Assembly: GCF_029318685.1 (NCBI RefSeq)
Contig: NZ_CP119677.1
Coordinates: 806,001-870,000, forward strand
Direction of reading: 5' to 3'
DNA from: Ruminiclostridium papyrosolvens DSM 2782
GTDB lineage: Bacteria; Bacillota; Clostridia; Acetivibrionales; DSM-1351
Length of the DNA: 64,000 bases
Shown here piece after piece: positions 19,901 to 28,304 of the stretch. Every line of letters starts with the position of its first letter. Position 1 is the stretch's first letter. A program made the translations under genes and the position numbers. The notes beneath the pieces were generated by a model that saw only the letters and a list, made by a program, of their open reading frames with translations, ran no database searches and had not been told where the DNA came from.

Positions 19901-22900
19901 CTCCATAAGTATTATTGTCAGGGACTTCATAAAACTGTATGAAGGCAAATCGCCGGAGAGCTTGAAGTTCCAGTATAAGGATTACGCAATAAGGCAAAAC
20001 CAACAGAAAAAGGCCGGAACGGACATGGATACGGAACAGTACTGGCTTAAATGCTTTGAGGGAGAAATTCCGGTTCTTGACCTTCCTGCGGATTATCCTC
20101 GACAGCAGGTACAGAGCTTTGAAGGGGACAGAATATATTTCGAGACAGGTGAAGCACTTACCTTGAAATTGGATATACTGGCAAAAGAAACGGGAACTTC
20201 GCTTTTTATGGTGCTTATGGCGGCATATAATGTACTTTTGCACAAATACACCGGACAGGAGGATATCGTTGTGGGAACTCCGGTCTCTGGCAGACCTCAT
20301 GCCGACTATGAAAAAATTATCGGTGTCTTTGTAAACACTCTGGCCATGAGAAATTTTCCTAAAAGCGAAAAAACCTTCAGGGAATTCCTTAATGAAGTAA
20401 GGGAGAACAGCCTGAATGCATATGGAAATCAGGCTTATCCCTTTGAGGAACTGGTGGAGAAGCTTGGCATAAGGCGAGATATGAGCCGCGGCCCATTGTA
20501 TGATGTGCTTTTCACTCTTCAAAGTATGACTCTCTCAGAAGCCTATTCATCTGATATTTACACCTCAGATTTAAGATTTATTCCCTATGCATTCAATAAT
20601 GGAACCTCAAAATTTGATATGTCCTTTAATGCCATACAATATGAAAAACACCTTAAAGTTGAAATAGAATACTGTACCAAGTTGTTTAAAAAAGAAACGG
20701 TGGAAAGGTTTGCAGCTCATTTTCTGCGTATACTTGAACAAATTACCGTGAATCCGGGTATAAGGCTGGATGAAATTGAACTACTGGGGGCGGAGGAGAG
20801 AGAGCAGCTTCTATATGCCTTTAATAATACCAATGTAAAATATACAGGCGATAAAATGGCACAGAACCTGTTTGAAGAACAGGCACTAAGGACACCTGAC
20901 AATATAGCACTGGTATTCGGGGATATCCGTTGGACTTACGGCGAACTTGACAAAAAGGCGGATACCATCGCAGGGTTGCTCATGAAAAAGGGTGTGAGGA
21001 AAGGCAGTATTGTGGGGATTATGGCAAAGCGCTCCCCAGAACTTTTTGCAGGAATTCTGGGAATTTTGAAAGCCGGAGGTGCGTATCTGCCCATCGATCC
21101 GGAGTATCCCGAGGCAAGGGTCAGATACATGATTGAGGACAGTAGCGCCGCAATACTACTTACCGAAAGGGATTTAAAAGAAAAGGCAAAGTTTGACGGG
21201 GAAATTGTATTTCTGGAGGAAATCAGCTTCTGCCAATGCCCAACCACAGAAATAAAACCTATTTGCAGGCCTGATGACCTTGCTTATATTATTTACACTT
21301 CCGGTTCAACCGGTAATCCAAAGGGCGTATTGATTGAACATGGAGCCTTGAAGAATTTTGTTCAGGGAATGTCGGAAAAAATAGAATTTAATCAAGGTAA
21401 AACAATCCTCGGTCTGACAACCGTTTCATTTGATATTTTTGCTTTAGAAACCTTTATTCCTCTGGCAAAAGGAATGGAAATTGTCATAGCAAATGAGGAA
21501 GAACAGAGAGATTCAAATCTTCTGGGGGCACTCCTGCGCAAAAATAAAGTAGAAATGATTCAAATGACGCCATCCCGCATGAGGCTTCTGCTGAGTAACG
21601 GAAAAGGTGCAAAAAGCCTTGAGTATGTCAAAGACATAATTATTGGAGGGGAGCCATTTCCTGAGACTCTGCTTACGGAACTCAAAGAAATATCAGATTC
21701 TAAAATTTTCAACGTATACGGCCCAACTGAAACAACAGTGTGGTCTGCCTTAAAAGAACTGACCCAAGAAGAAAACGTCACCATCGGTAAACCAATCGCC
21801 AATACTCAGATATTTATAATGGACGAGAGAAGCCGTTTACAACCAATAAATGTGACGGGTGAGCTGTGTATAGGCGGCGATGGGCTTGCAAAAGGATATT
21901 GGAACAGGGAGACACTCACTAAGGAAAAGTTTGTAATCAATCCATATACGGGCAAACCCATGTACAGGACAGGGGATATGGCGAAATGGCTGTCAGACGG
22001 CAATATACAGATATTGGGAAGAGCTGACCATCAAGTGAAAATCAGAGGGTATAGAGTGGAACTGGAAGAAATTGAAAAACACATTACCCAATACGAGAGT
22101 ATTAAGGAATGTGTTGTAGTCTCCAGAAAAGATAGTCTGGGCAATCAAACACTGGCTGCGTACTATGTCTCTGCCGGAGAAATCAATATATCCCGTCTCC
22201 GTGCATACCTTGCAGGGGTACTGCCCGACTATATGATACCGGGCATCTATATGAATATTATGCAAATTCCCAGAACTGCTAACGGTAAAATAGACAGAAA
22301 TGCACTGCCTGAGCCGGAAATGCTTCGACCTGTTCTGGAAAATGAATATGTAGAACCATCCACAGAGACTGAAAAACAGGTATACGGTATTTGGAGCACA
22401 CTCCTTAACCGTGAGAACATCGGCGCAAAGGATAATTTCTTTGATATCGGAGGAAATTCACTTTTGCTGGTTCAAATGCATGCTGAACTGGAAACCCGGT
22501 ATCCGGGCAAGTTAAGTGTGGCGGAGATATTTGCATATCCCACTATAGCAAAATTAGCAGCCCTACTGGGGCGTGAGACCGGAAAAATCCATGAAAGTCA
22601 GGAAATTGAGGAACTTCAAATTCCCGGACAATATATGGCTGACGGCAGTGCAGACTATGAAGACGGTGCCATTTGCATAATACCTGAACCGGAAGTTCTG
22701 AAAAATCTGAAAGCTCTTTCAGACAGCAAAACCGTTCAAACAATGGATATTCTGCTGGGTGGGTTTATATACCTGCTTTCGGAAGTGTCAGGAAAACAGG
22801 AGATTCCTTTACATGTATTGAAGGGCTCGGATTGTTTTATTCCTTTAAAAATGAATGTAGAAGTTGTCAGCACGGTTCATGAGCTGATATCCGCTGTGGG

Positions 22901-23192
22901 TAATGAACTCAGAGATAAATGTATAAATATTGGTTTGTCCTCAGGGTATCCTGTCAAAGCAAGACCCGGCAGGAAGGGCGATTCTGCAGCTATACTTTTT
23001 ACGTATAATGTCAGCAGCCTGCAGCCTGAGATCCGGAGTATTTATGATGTTGCTTTCAGGGTGGATGAGGACAACAGAACTATTGCTTTCACAGTTGATT
23101 ACAATGCGCAGCGAATCAGCAAGTCTGCAATGGAAGAATTAGTTCAACTATATATGAATGTATTAAATGTGATTTTTGAGAGGATGGTTTAA
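16983..23192 (+). CDS. Hybrid PKS-NRPS: KS-dead AT-ACP-C-A(Gly)-PCP-half C
   Basis: A 2069-residue protein with a strong AAAGGAGG site. KS ~8-425 has all catalytic residues: C173 (SACSSA), H309 (EAHGTGT) and H349 (NIGHL). Residues ~515-690 are a shrunken AT remnant: the nucleophile motif GHSxG is replaced by G597-F-G-T-G601, so Ser is lost, while the post-AT linker (LPGYVF) remains. ACP with Ser783. C domain with H966-H-I-I-A-D-A. A domain (A3 at ~1439) with residues I read as D-I-L-Q-I-G-V-V-W-K, a glycine-type code. PCP with Ser1826 (GGNS). Residues ~1860-2069 match only the C-terminal lobe of a condensation domain and have no HHxxxD. It should extend the thiazolinyl peptide by one C2 unit, with malonyl supplied in trans, then add glycine. 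Confidence 0.92.
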   Translation: MDSRNLHPEKDIAVIGMSGRFPEAENLQEFWANLVYSRDSVREFPENRLKELEDILGVRPQTDFIRLGYLDRITYFEPEIFSLSEEESRYMDPQQRLLLELTEEAFLDAGYNPEDLFGKNAGVFVTCNQNQYTHQLSNFCPISLLNGLPSSAAGRISYTYNLLGPSVLIDSACSSALVTIHSACQSLRLGESDLAVAGGVNMTLFPIDKESIPIAAIYSPDQKAKAFDKDANGTVMGEGGGIVILKRLDKALADGDSIHAIIKGSAVNSDGRRSNGMAAPSQEGQTEVVLKAMENAEIDTKSISYLEAHGTGTNIGDPIEVSAISQAYGKLGYEKKSVPMGSVKTNIGHLDYAAGIASLLKTILMLKNKTIPASVHFNQPNPLIDFENSPVYVNSNPAEWKSEFPRRAGITSLGMVGTNSHIVLEEAQENHDSVKCRRNIIVLSARTEDSLYRIAERIRSYIAEHPRLCINDIAYTLNKGRRKYKNTAVFTAENCEELIRKLEEFIESKNQSSKEIKDFPADYNAIYIFPDIKSIDFNEIPKLYHGNDVFRSIFEKYLKEIDESIGDGDKTGDYILNLYSYAKLMEEFSLKPKAVIGFGTGDAIAELVRGNIGFEECVRRVNESKNKEIVLDNVRLEKLVDMVLESKLNTFTVFCPSGELASRLKSTLTERQGVHSLILSQREYSFYTALEEMLKNGLKIDWEKVYQYSDRKRIHLPGYVFERKSYFIRAEKEVRLPSQTYGNSSGASGAKAVREVLHGIFSEICSDETLTEQTEIIETDFDSICSMQFIGKVKKVYGIDVPIKWLFEDWTLGELFTAIEEKISDCKEKENTGTVQLQREFYPVSSAQKRMYVLTKLDSGNTVYNLPSALILEGKADKERIENAFRKLIQRHEALRTYFTLEDREPVQKIHREVDFNIEYDEAEEREIDEKIKEFIRPFALDTAPLFRVKLIRLGEDKHLFLYDIHHIIADATSISIIVRDFIKLYEGKSPESLKFQYKDYAIRQNQQKKAGTDMDTEQYWLKCFEGEIPVLDLPADYPRQQVQSFEGDRIYFETGEALTLKLDILAKETGTSLFMVLMAAYNVLLHKYTGQEDIVVGTPVSGRPHADYEKIIGVFVNTLAMRNFPKSEKTFREFLNEVRENSLNAYGNQAYPFEELVEKLGIRRDMSRGPLYDVLFTLQSMTLSEAYSSDIYTSDLRFIPYAFNNGTSKFDMSFNAIQYEKHLKVEIEYCTKLFKKETVERFAAHFLRILEQITVNPGIRLDEIELLGAEEREQLLYAFNNTNVKYTGDKMAQNLFEEQALRTPDNIALVFGDIRWTYGELDKKADTIAGLLMKKGVRKGSIVGIMAKRSPELFAGILGILKAGGAYLPIDPEYPEARVRYMIEDSSAAILLTERDLKEKAKFDGEIVFLEEISFCQCPTTEIKPICRPDDLAYIIYTSGSTGNPKGVLIEHGALKNFVQGMSEKIEFNQGKTILGLTTVSFDIFALETFIPLAKGMEIVIANEEEQRDSNLLGALLRKNKVEMIQMTPSRMRLLLSNGKGAKSLEYVKDIIIGGEPFPETLLTELKEISDSKIFNVYGPTETTVWSALKELTQEENVTIGKPIANTQIFIMDERSRLQPINVTGELCIGGDGLAKGYWNRETLTKEKFVINPYTGKPMYRTGDMAKWLSDGNIQILGRADHQVKIRGYRVELEEIEKHITQYESIKECVVVSRKDSLGNQTLAAYYVSAGEINISRLRAYLAGVLPDYMIPGIYMNIMQIPRTANGKIDRNALPEPEMLRPVLENEYVEPSTETEKQVYGIWSTLLNRENIGAKDNFFDIGGNSLLLVQMHAELETRYPGKLSVAEIFAYPTIAKLAALLGRETGKIHESQEIEELQIPGQYMADGSADYEDGAICIIPEPEVLKNLKALSDSKTVQTMDILLGGFIYLLSEVSGKQEIPLHVLKGSDCFIPLKMNVEVVSTVHELISAVGNELRDKCINIGLSSGYPVKARPGRKGDSAAILFTYNVSSLQPEIRSIYDVAFRVDEDNRTIAFTVDYNAQRISKSAMEELVQLYMNVLNVIFERMV

Positions 23193-23528
23193 ATGGGAGA
23201 AAATACAGGGTTAAAGTTTATTTCCAGGTGTATGGCCATTGCTGTTTGCACCAGAAACAGAAATTGGGACGAAGAAGAGTACAGGAACGGTGTAAGCGAG
23301 CCCTATAAAAAAGTTCAAAAGATGCAGCAAGAGCTGGAAGCCGCTTCGGCTGAACCTACGGTTTCTCAGATAAAAGATGCATTTTATATGCTGAAGTCGG
23401 TATTTGCAACCAAGGGAACTCCCATTGAAGAACAGACGGAGAGGGTTCAGCAGTTGCTTGACGAAACGGGTTTGCACAGCTTGTTCAGCGGTATGGAACC
23501 AATCAGTGAAAAAACTGACTTGCAATAA
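23193..23528 (+). CDS. Unrecognised 111-residue protein inside the PKS genes
   Basis: The ATG directly follows the stop codon of the hybrid synthetase, and the gene ends 18 bases before the next PKS start, so it belongs to the same transcript. GAGAGG lies upstream. The protein is soluble and mostly helical by composition: a short N-terminal part with two Cys (SRCMAIAVC), a charged helix around YKKVQKMQQELEAA, and a helix with aromatic residues (IKDAFYMLKSVF). No catalytic motif or carrier Ser motif is visible. The position between a glycine-loading NRPS module with a half C domain and a KS suggests a docking or tailoring subunit; this is inference from context only. Confidence 0.7.
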   Translation: MGENTGLKFISRCMAIAVCTRNRNWDEEEYRNGVSEPYKKVQKMQQELEAASAEPTVSQIKDAFYMLKSVFATKGTPIEEQTERVQQLLDETGLHSLFSGMEPISEKTDLQ

Positions 23529-23546
23529 TTTTGGGGGGTGACAGGT

Positions 23547-26500
23547 GTGGAAAAGCTTATTGATATTACTGAGCTTGGAAAAGGGGACAAATATAGTGGC
23601 AGTACATCACAGATTAAAAACCTTTCAGGAAAGGATATTGCAGTCATTGGTGCATCGGGAAGATTTGGCTGTGCTGAGAATCTGGGGGAGTTCTGGGATG
23701 GGTTAAAGGAGGGACGGGATTTTATACGCAGCCTTCCTGAGAACAGGAAGGCTGACAGTGAAGTATATTACCGTCTATCAAAAGCTGATGAAGAGGAACA
23801 CAGATACAGGGAAGCTGCCTACATGGACAGGATTGATGCCTTTGATAGCTCAATTTTCAGGATTCCGCCAAGGGAGGCGGATTTGATGGACCCCAACCAA
23901 AGGCAGATGCTGGAGGTAATATGGGAATCTATTGAAGATGCAGGATACGGAGGGGACAAAATAAGAGGCAGCAGAACGGGGGTATTCGTTGGTTACAGTT
24001 CTGATTTCAGTGAGGAGTATAAGAATTACATAAGGACTGTGACAAACAATCAGGAGGAAGTATCTATTACGGGAAACCTCAAGTCTATTATTGCAGCCAG
24101 AATCGCATACATTCTTGACTTGAAAGGCCCGGCAATGATGATTGATACAGCCTGTTCCTCCTCACTTGTGGCGGTACATCTGGCATGCAGAGCCTTACGG
24201 AACGGTGAATGTTCCATGGCGGTGGCAGGTGGTGTCAAGCTCCTTATAACAGCCCCTGCTGAAACAGGCGAACAGGGAGATACAGGAATATTATCCCCCA
24301 CCGGGAGGGCAAGAACCTTTGACGAAAGTTCAGATGGTACAGGTCTGGGGGAAGGAGCCGGAGCGGTACTTCTAAAACCTTTAAGCAAGGCTGTTGAGGA
24401 TGGCGACCCCATTTATGCCATTATTAAGGGTAGTGCTGTTAATCAGGATGGAAATTCCATAGGTATTACCGCACCCAATATGTCTGCACAGGAAGACGTT
24501 ATTCTACGGGCATGGAAGGATGCCAATATAGAACCGGAAACCGTCACATACATAGAAACACACGGTACAGCTACCAAACTGGGTGATCCCATTGAAGTTA
24601 CGGCAATCAAAAAGGCTTTTGAAAACTTTACAAATAAAAAGCAGTTTTGTGCAGTAGCTTCTGTCAAATCAAACATCGGACACCTTGACCATACGGCAGG
24701 CATTGCAGCGATTTTAAAGGCAGTAATGGCAATAAAGCACGGGGAATTGCCACCATCTCTCCATTTTAAAAAGCCAAATGGGAAGATACCTTTTGAGGGT
24801 TCTCCTGTATATGTAAATGATAAGCTTACAAAATGGGAAAGCCAAGGCCCCAGAAGATGCGGTATAAGCTCTTTTGGCCTGAGTGGAACCAACTGCCATT
24901 TGATTATGGAGGAATACACCGGCCATAAAAGGCAGGAAGCAGATAAAACGGCGGCAAATATATTTTTGCTGTCCGCCGCCAGCAGAGAGGCCTTCATGTC
25001 CCTGCTAAAAAGCTATGATGCCTTCCTTTCTAATTGCAGTGAAGGTGAGTTTGCTGATATATGCTATACAGCCAATACAGGCAGGGAACATTTCAATATA
25101 AGGCTGGCTATTGTCGCAGACAGTCTGGAGGATTTACGCAGTAAAATCAAATTCCTTATTCAAGAGGGAATAGAAAATACTGTTGAGACAGACATGTTTC
25201 ATGGTGAACATAAAATTGTTGCTGCTTCCAAACTGTCAAGGCTGACGGGGGAAATAACAGAAGATGAAAAGAAACAGCTTACTAATCAAGTAATTGCGGA
25301 GATGGACATATTATGTGGAAAGGCAGGAGCCGTTGAAGACTTAGATGAGCTACGTAAGCTTGGCAAACTTTATGTACAGGGTGCGGACGTAGAATGGAAA
25401 GGCCTCTATTCTTCAGGGAAATATAATAGGTTAAATCTCCCTGTATATCCGTTTTTAAAAGAGAGACATTGGATTAGTACGCAGGTAAAAAATGCGGTAC
25501 CAGTTCAATACGATAACGGGAGTAGGGGAAAGCCCCTTATAGACGAATGTACTGCGGAGTCAATGGATATACGGATATATTCCACCCGCTTTAGTGCAGA
25601 AAAACACTGGGTTCTGGGAGAGCACAAAGTAGCAGGAGACTATGTCATACCGGGAACTACATATATAGAAATGGTATGCGAGCTTGTAGCCCAAAAGGAT
25701 TATACCGGGGTGATTGAATTCAGGGATGTACTGTTCCTGACTCCGGTAGCTGTAAAAGGCGGTTCCGAAGTAGAAGTACAAACAATATTACGAAAAGATG
25801 GTACCTACAGCGAGTTTGCCTTTGACACCCGGCCGGGTGGTGAAAGCTTTGTAAGGCATGTGGAAGGAAAATTTGAAATAAGAGAAGCTGCAACGCCGCT
25901 TTTTTACGACATAAATGAGTGCAAAGGGCGCTTGCAGATGCTGGAGCATTTCCAATACGGGGAGGATGCGGACTATGCAGTGGAAATCGGCCCCCGTTTT
26001 AAAAATCTTACCGACATATATATGGGGAGCGGGGAAGTTCTGGCGTATCTTTCTCTGCCCCAGGAGTACAGCGGAGACCTTTTGGATTTTAAAATGCATC
26101 CTGCTTTGATGGATACGGCAGTTAATATGGCAAACAGTGCTATAGGTGAAGGATTTTACCTGCCCCTTAGCTATAAGTCACTAAAAGTTTATGGTAAAAT
26201 GCCGGGGAAATTCTATTGCCATCTTGTCAGAAAAAATAAAGATGCCGCCAGTTCGGAAACAGGCGTTTTTGATATATTGTTAATAGAGGAAAGCGGGAAA
26301 ATTTTTGCAGCTATCGAGGGTTATACCGTTAAAAAAGTTCATACCCAAAAAACAGGTACATTTATACCGGTTAATAAGGACTTGGATTTTTACGAAACCC
26401 GCTGGCTAGAAAGTACGGCACTAAAGGCAACGGACGGTTTAAATACCGGGACGGTTCTGGTATTCAAGGACAAGTCAGATGTGAGTTCAGCTTTGATAAG

Positions 26501-28304
26501 TCGTCTGAAGGAGATTGGCTGCGAGCTGTACGAAATTGAAATGGGTAGTAGCTTTGAGATGCAAGATGATCACAAATTTATTATTTCAGGTGTCGAGGAG
26601 GACTACCACAAGGTTTTGAGCAAGGTTTCCTCAAAAATCTCAAGGATTATACATCTGATGTCAATTGGCGGAGGAAGAGAAATAAATACCATTGAGAACC
26701 TTGATGAAAGCTACAGGACAGGAGTATACAGCCTGTTCTATCTGGCAAAGGCAATTATGAAATACAAAATAAATCCGCTGGAGTTGATTCTGGTATCAGA
26801 CAATACTGCTGTAGTATCGGGAAAAGAGCATGACATTAATTCTCAGGGTGCAGCAATGTTTGCCCTTGGCAGAGTTATGGAAAATGAGTACAGCGGACTG
26901 CGTTGCAAGTGTATAGATATGGGGGATGGTACATCTGCCTCGGAGATTATAAAGGAGATGGCAGCTTCTGACACCGGCTCCTATGCTGCATATAGGAATG
27001 GAAAACGGTATGTGGAGGAGTTTGGAAAGGCTTTGCTGACAGGAGGTAAAGAGGACGAAATTGATATCAAAAGTGAAGGTGTTTATATCATAACCGGGGG
27101 AGCAGGAGGAATAGGACTTGAGATAGCGAAATACCTTGCATCCAGAAATAAAGTAAGGCTATGCCTGATAAATCGAACAGCTCTGCCGGATAGAGACGAA
27201 TGGGACGGCATACAAAAACGTAAGGACGACACCAAACTCTGTAAAAAAATTACGGCAATTATGGAAATTGAAGAATCAGGCTCCTCTGTTCTCTGCTATA
27301 CAGCGGATGTGTCGGATTTTCAATCCATGGGGATTATCATAAATGAGTTAGTGGAGAAATACGGCGGTATAAACGGTGTCATCCATGGGGCAGGCGTTGC
27401 GGGAGACGGATACCTGATAAGAAAGCCTGAGGAGGTGTTCCGGCAAGTAGTATTACCGAAAATTAACGGCACATGGGTTCTGGACAAATTGACGGAAAAC
27501 CTCAAACTGGATTTTTTTATTCTCTTTTCTTCCATTTCAGGGTATACCTTCACACCGGGGCAAGGGGACTATACTGCGGCAAATGCCTATTTGGATGCAT
27601 TTGCACAGTACAGGGATAAAAAAGGGAAAAGAACTCTTTCCATCAACTGGCCTGCTTGGAAAGAAACAGGCATGGCTGTTGACCATAATGCGCTTAACAA
27701 TGAATCCTTCTTTAAACCTATTTCAACTGCTGACGCATGCAAGGCGTTTGAAATACTCTTGGACAAGCATATAGTCAGGGTGCTTCCGTCAGTACTCAAC
27801 TATAAAATATTCGAGAGAGGAAACATAAAGATACCCTTTGCCTTATCAGAAGAAATCCGTGTGGATAATCCCATTCGGCAAAAAATAACTGAACCAAAGG
27901 AGGCAAAAGTTATTTTAAAGGGTAAGCTTGGGAACGGGTATTCCGATACTGAACAATCGCTGGGAAGACTATGGTCCCTCGTGTTGGGTGTTACCGAGGT
28001 AGATATCTATGATAATTTCGAGTCTCTGGGGGGAGATTCATTACTGGCAACAAGCCTTCTAAAGGAAATGCAAAAAACATACGGCAATTTGGTGGATATC
28101 TCAGATATTTTCACATATTCTTCAATCTTTGACATGGCAGAATACATAGAGAGCAAAACTAATAAGAAGAAAGAATTTGAAAAAATAAATGAAGAGGAAG
28201 ACACAGAGGAAGCCAGGCTAAATGATATATTGGATGAGCTTGCTTCAGGGAAATTATCCCTTGAAGAAGCCGGAGGAATGATTGATCTGGGGGTGGTTGA
28301 ATAA
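23547..28304 (+). CDS. Trans-AT PKS: KS-DH-KR-ACP
   Basis: A 1585-residue PKS. The GTG at 23547 is preferred because GGGGGGTGA ends 8 bases before it; another GTG at 23538 lies inside that site. KS has C203 (DTACSSS), H339 (ETHGTAT) and H379 (NIGHL). Only ~170 residues separate the KS from the post-AT linker (VYPFLKERHW), so there is no AT. DH has H693-K-V-A-G-D-Y-V-I-P and Asp856 in HPALMDT, where the usual Q/H four residues later is Asn. KR has the NADPH loop T1183-G-G-A-G-G-I-G, Ser1328/1329 and Y1342 in DYTAAN; the LDD motif reads A-G-D. ACP has Ser1498 (GGDS). Expected chemistry is C2 extension of the glycyl intermediate, ketoreduction and dehydration. The C-terminal helices (about 45 residues) look like a docking element for the next PKS. 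Confidence 0.92.
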   Translation: MEKLIDITELGKGDKYSGSTSQIKNLSGKDIAVIGASGRFGCAENLGEFWDGLKEGRDFIRSLPENRKADSEVYYRLSKADEEEHRYREAAYMDRIDAFDSSIFRIPPREADLMDPNQRQMLEVIWESIEDAGYGGDKIRGSRTGVFVGYSSDFSEEYKNYIRTVTNNQEEVSITGNLKSIIAARIAYILDLKGPAMMIDTACSSSLVAVHLACRALRNGECSMAVAGGVKLLITAPAETGEQGDTGILSPTGRARTFDESSDGTGLGEGAGAVLLKPLSKAVEDGDPIYAIIKGSAVNQDGNSIGITAPNMSAQEDVILRAWKDANIEPETVTYIETHGTATKLGDPIEVTAIKKAFENFTNKKQFCAVASVKSNIGHLDHTAGIAAILKAVMAIKHGELPPSLHFKKPNGKIPFEGSPVYVNDKLTKWESQGPRRCGISSFGLSGTNCHLIMEEYTGHKRQEADKTAANIFLLSAASREAFMSLLKSYDAFLSNCSEGEFADICYTANTGREHFNIRLAIVADSLEDLRSKIKFLIQEGIENTVETDMFHGEHKIVAASKLSRLTGEITEDEKKQLTNQVIAEMDILCGKAGAVEDLDELRKLGKLYVQGADVEWKGLYSSGKYNRLNLPVYPFLKERHWISTQVKNAVPVQYDNGSRGKPLIDECTAESMDIRIYSTRFSAEKHWVLGEHKVAGDYVIPGTTYIEMVCELVAQKDYTGVIEFRDVLFLTPVAVKGGSEVEVQTILRKDGTYSEFAFDTRPGGESFVRHVEGKFEIREAATPLFYDINECKGRLQMLEHFQYGEDADYAVEIGPRFKNLTDIYMGSGEVLAYLSLPQEYSGDLLDFKMHPALMDTAVNMANSAIGEGFYLPLSYKSLKVYGKMPGKFYCHLVRKNKDAASSETGVFDILLIEESGKIFAAIEGYTVKKVHTQKTGTFIPVNKDLDFYETRWLESTALKATDGLNTGTVLVFKDKSDVSSALISRLKEIGCELYEIEMGSSFEMQDDHKFIISGVEEDYHKVLSKVSSKISRIIHLMSIGGGREINTIENLDESYRTGVYSLFYLAKAIMKYKINPLELILVSDNTAVVSGKEHDINSQGAAMFALGRVMENEYSGLRCKCIDMGDGTSASEIIKEMAASDTGSYAAYRNGKRYVEEFGKALLTGGKEDEIDIKSEGVYIITGGAGGIGLEIAKYLASRNKVRLCLINRTALPDRDEWDGIQKRKDDTKLCKKITAIMEIEESGSSVLCYTADVSDFQSMGIIINELVEKYGGINGVIHGAGVAGDGYLIRKPEEVFRQVVLPKINGTWVLDKLTENLKLDFFILFSSISGYTFTPGQGDYTAANAYLDAFAQYRDKKGKRTLSINWPAWKETGMAVDHNALNNESFFKPISTADACKAFEILLDKHIVRVLPSVLNYKIFERGNIKIPFALSEEIRVDNPIRQKITEPKEAKVILKGKLGNGYSDTEQSLGRLWSLVLGVTEVDIYDNFESLGGDSLLATSLLKEMQKTYGNLVDISDIFTYSSIFDMAEYIESKTNKKKEFEKINEEEDTEEARLNDILDELASGKLSLEEAGGMIDLGVVE

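Noticed and set aside
7921-21320. DNA repeats caused by mobile elements
   Set aside because: The recurring near-identical stretches are the conserved A-domain motifs of NRPS modules. No terminal repeats or transposase genes accompany them.
16983-23192. Functional cis-AT PKS module
   Set aside because: The AT-like segment lacks the Ser nucleophile and the neighbouring PKSs have no AT at all.
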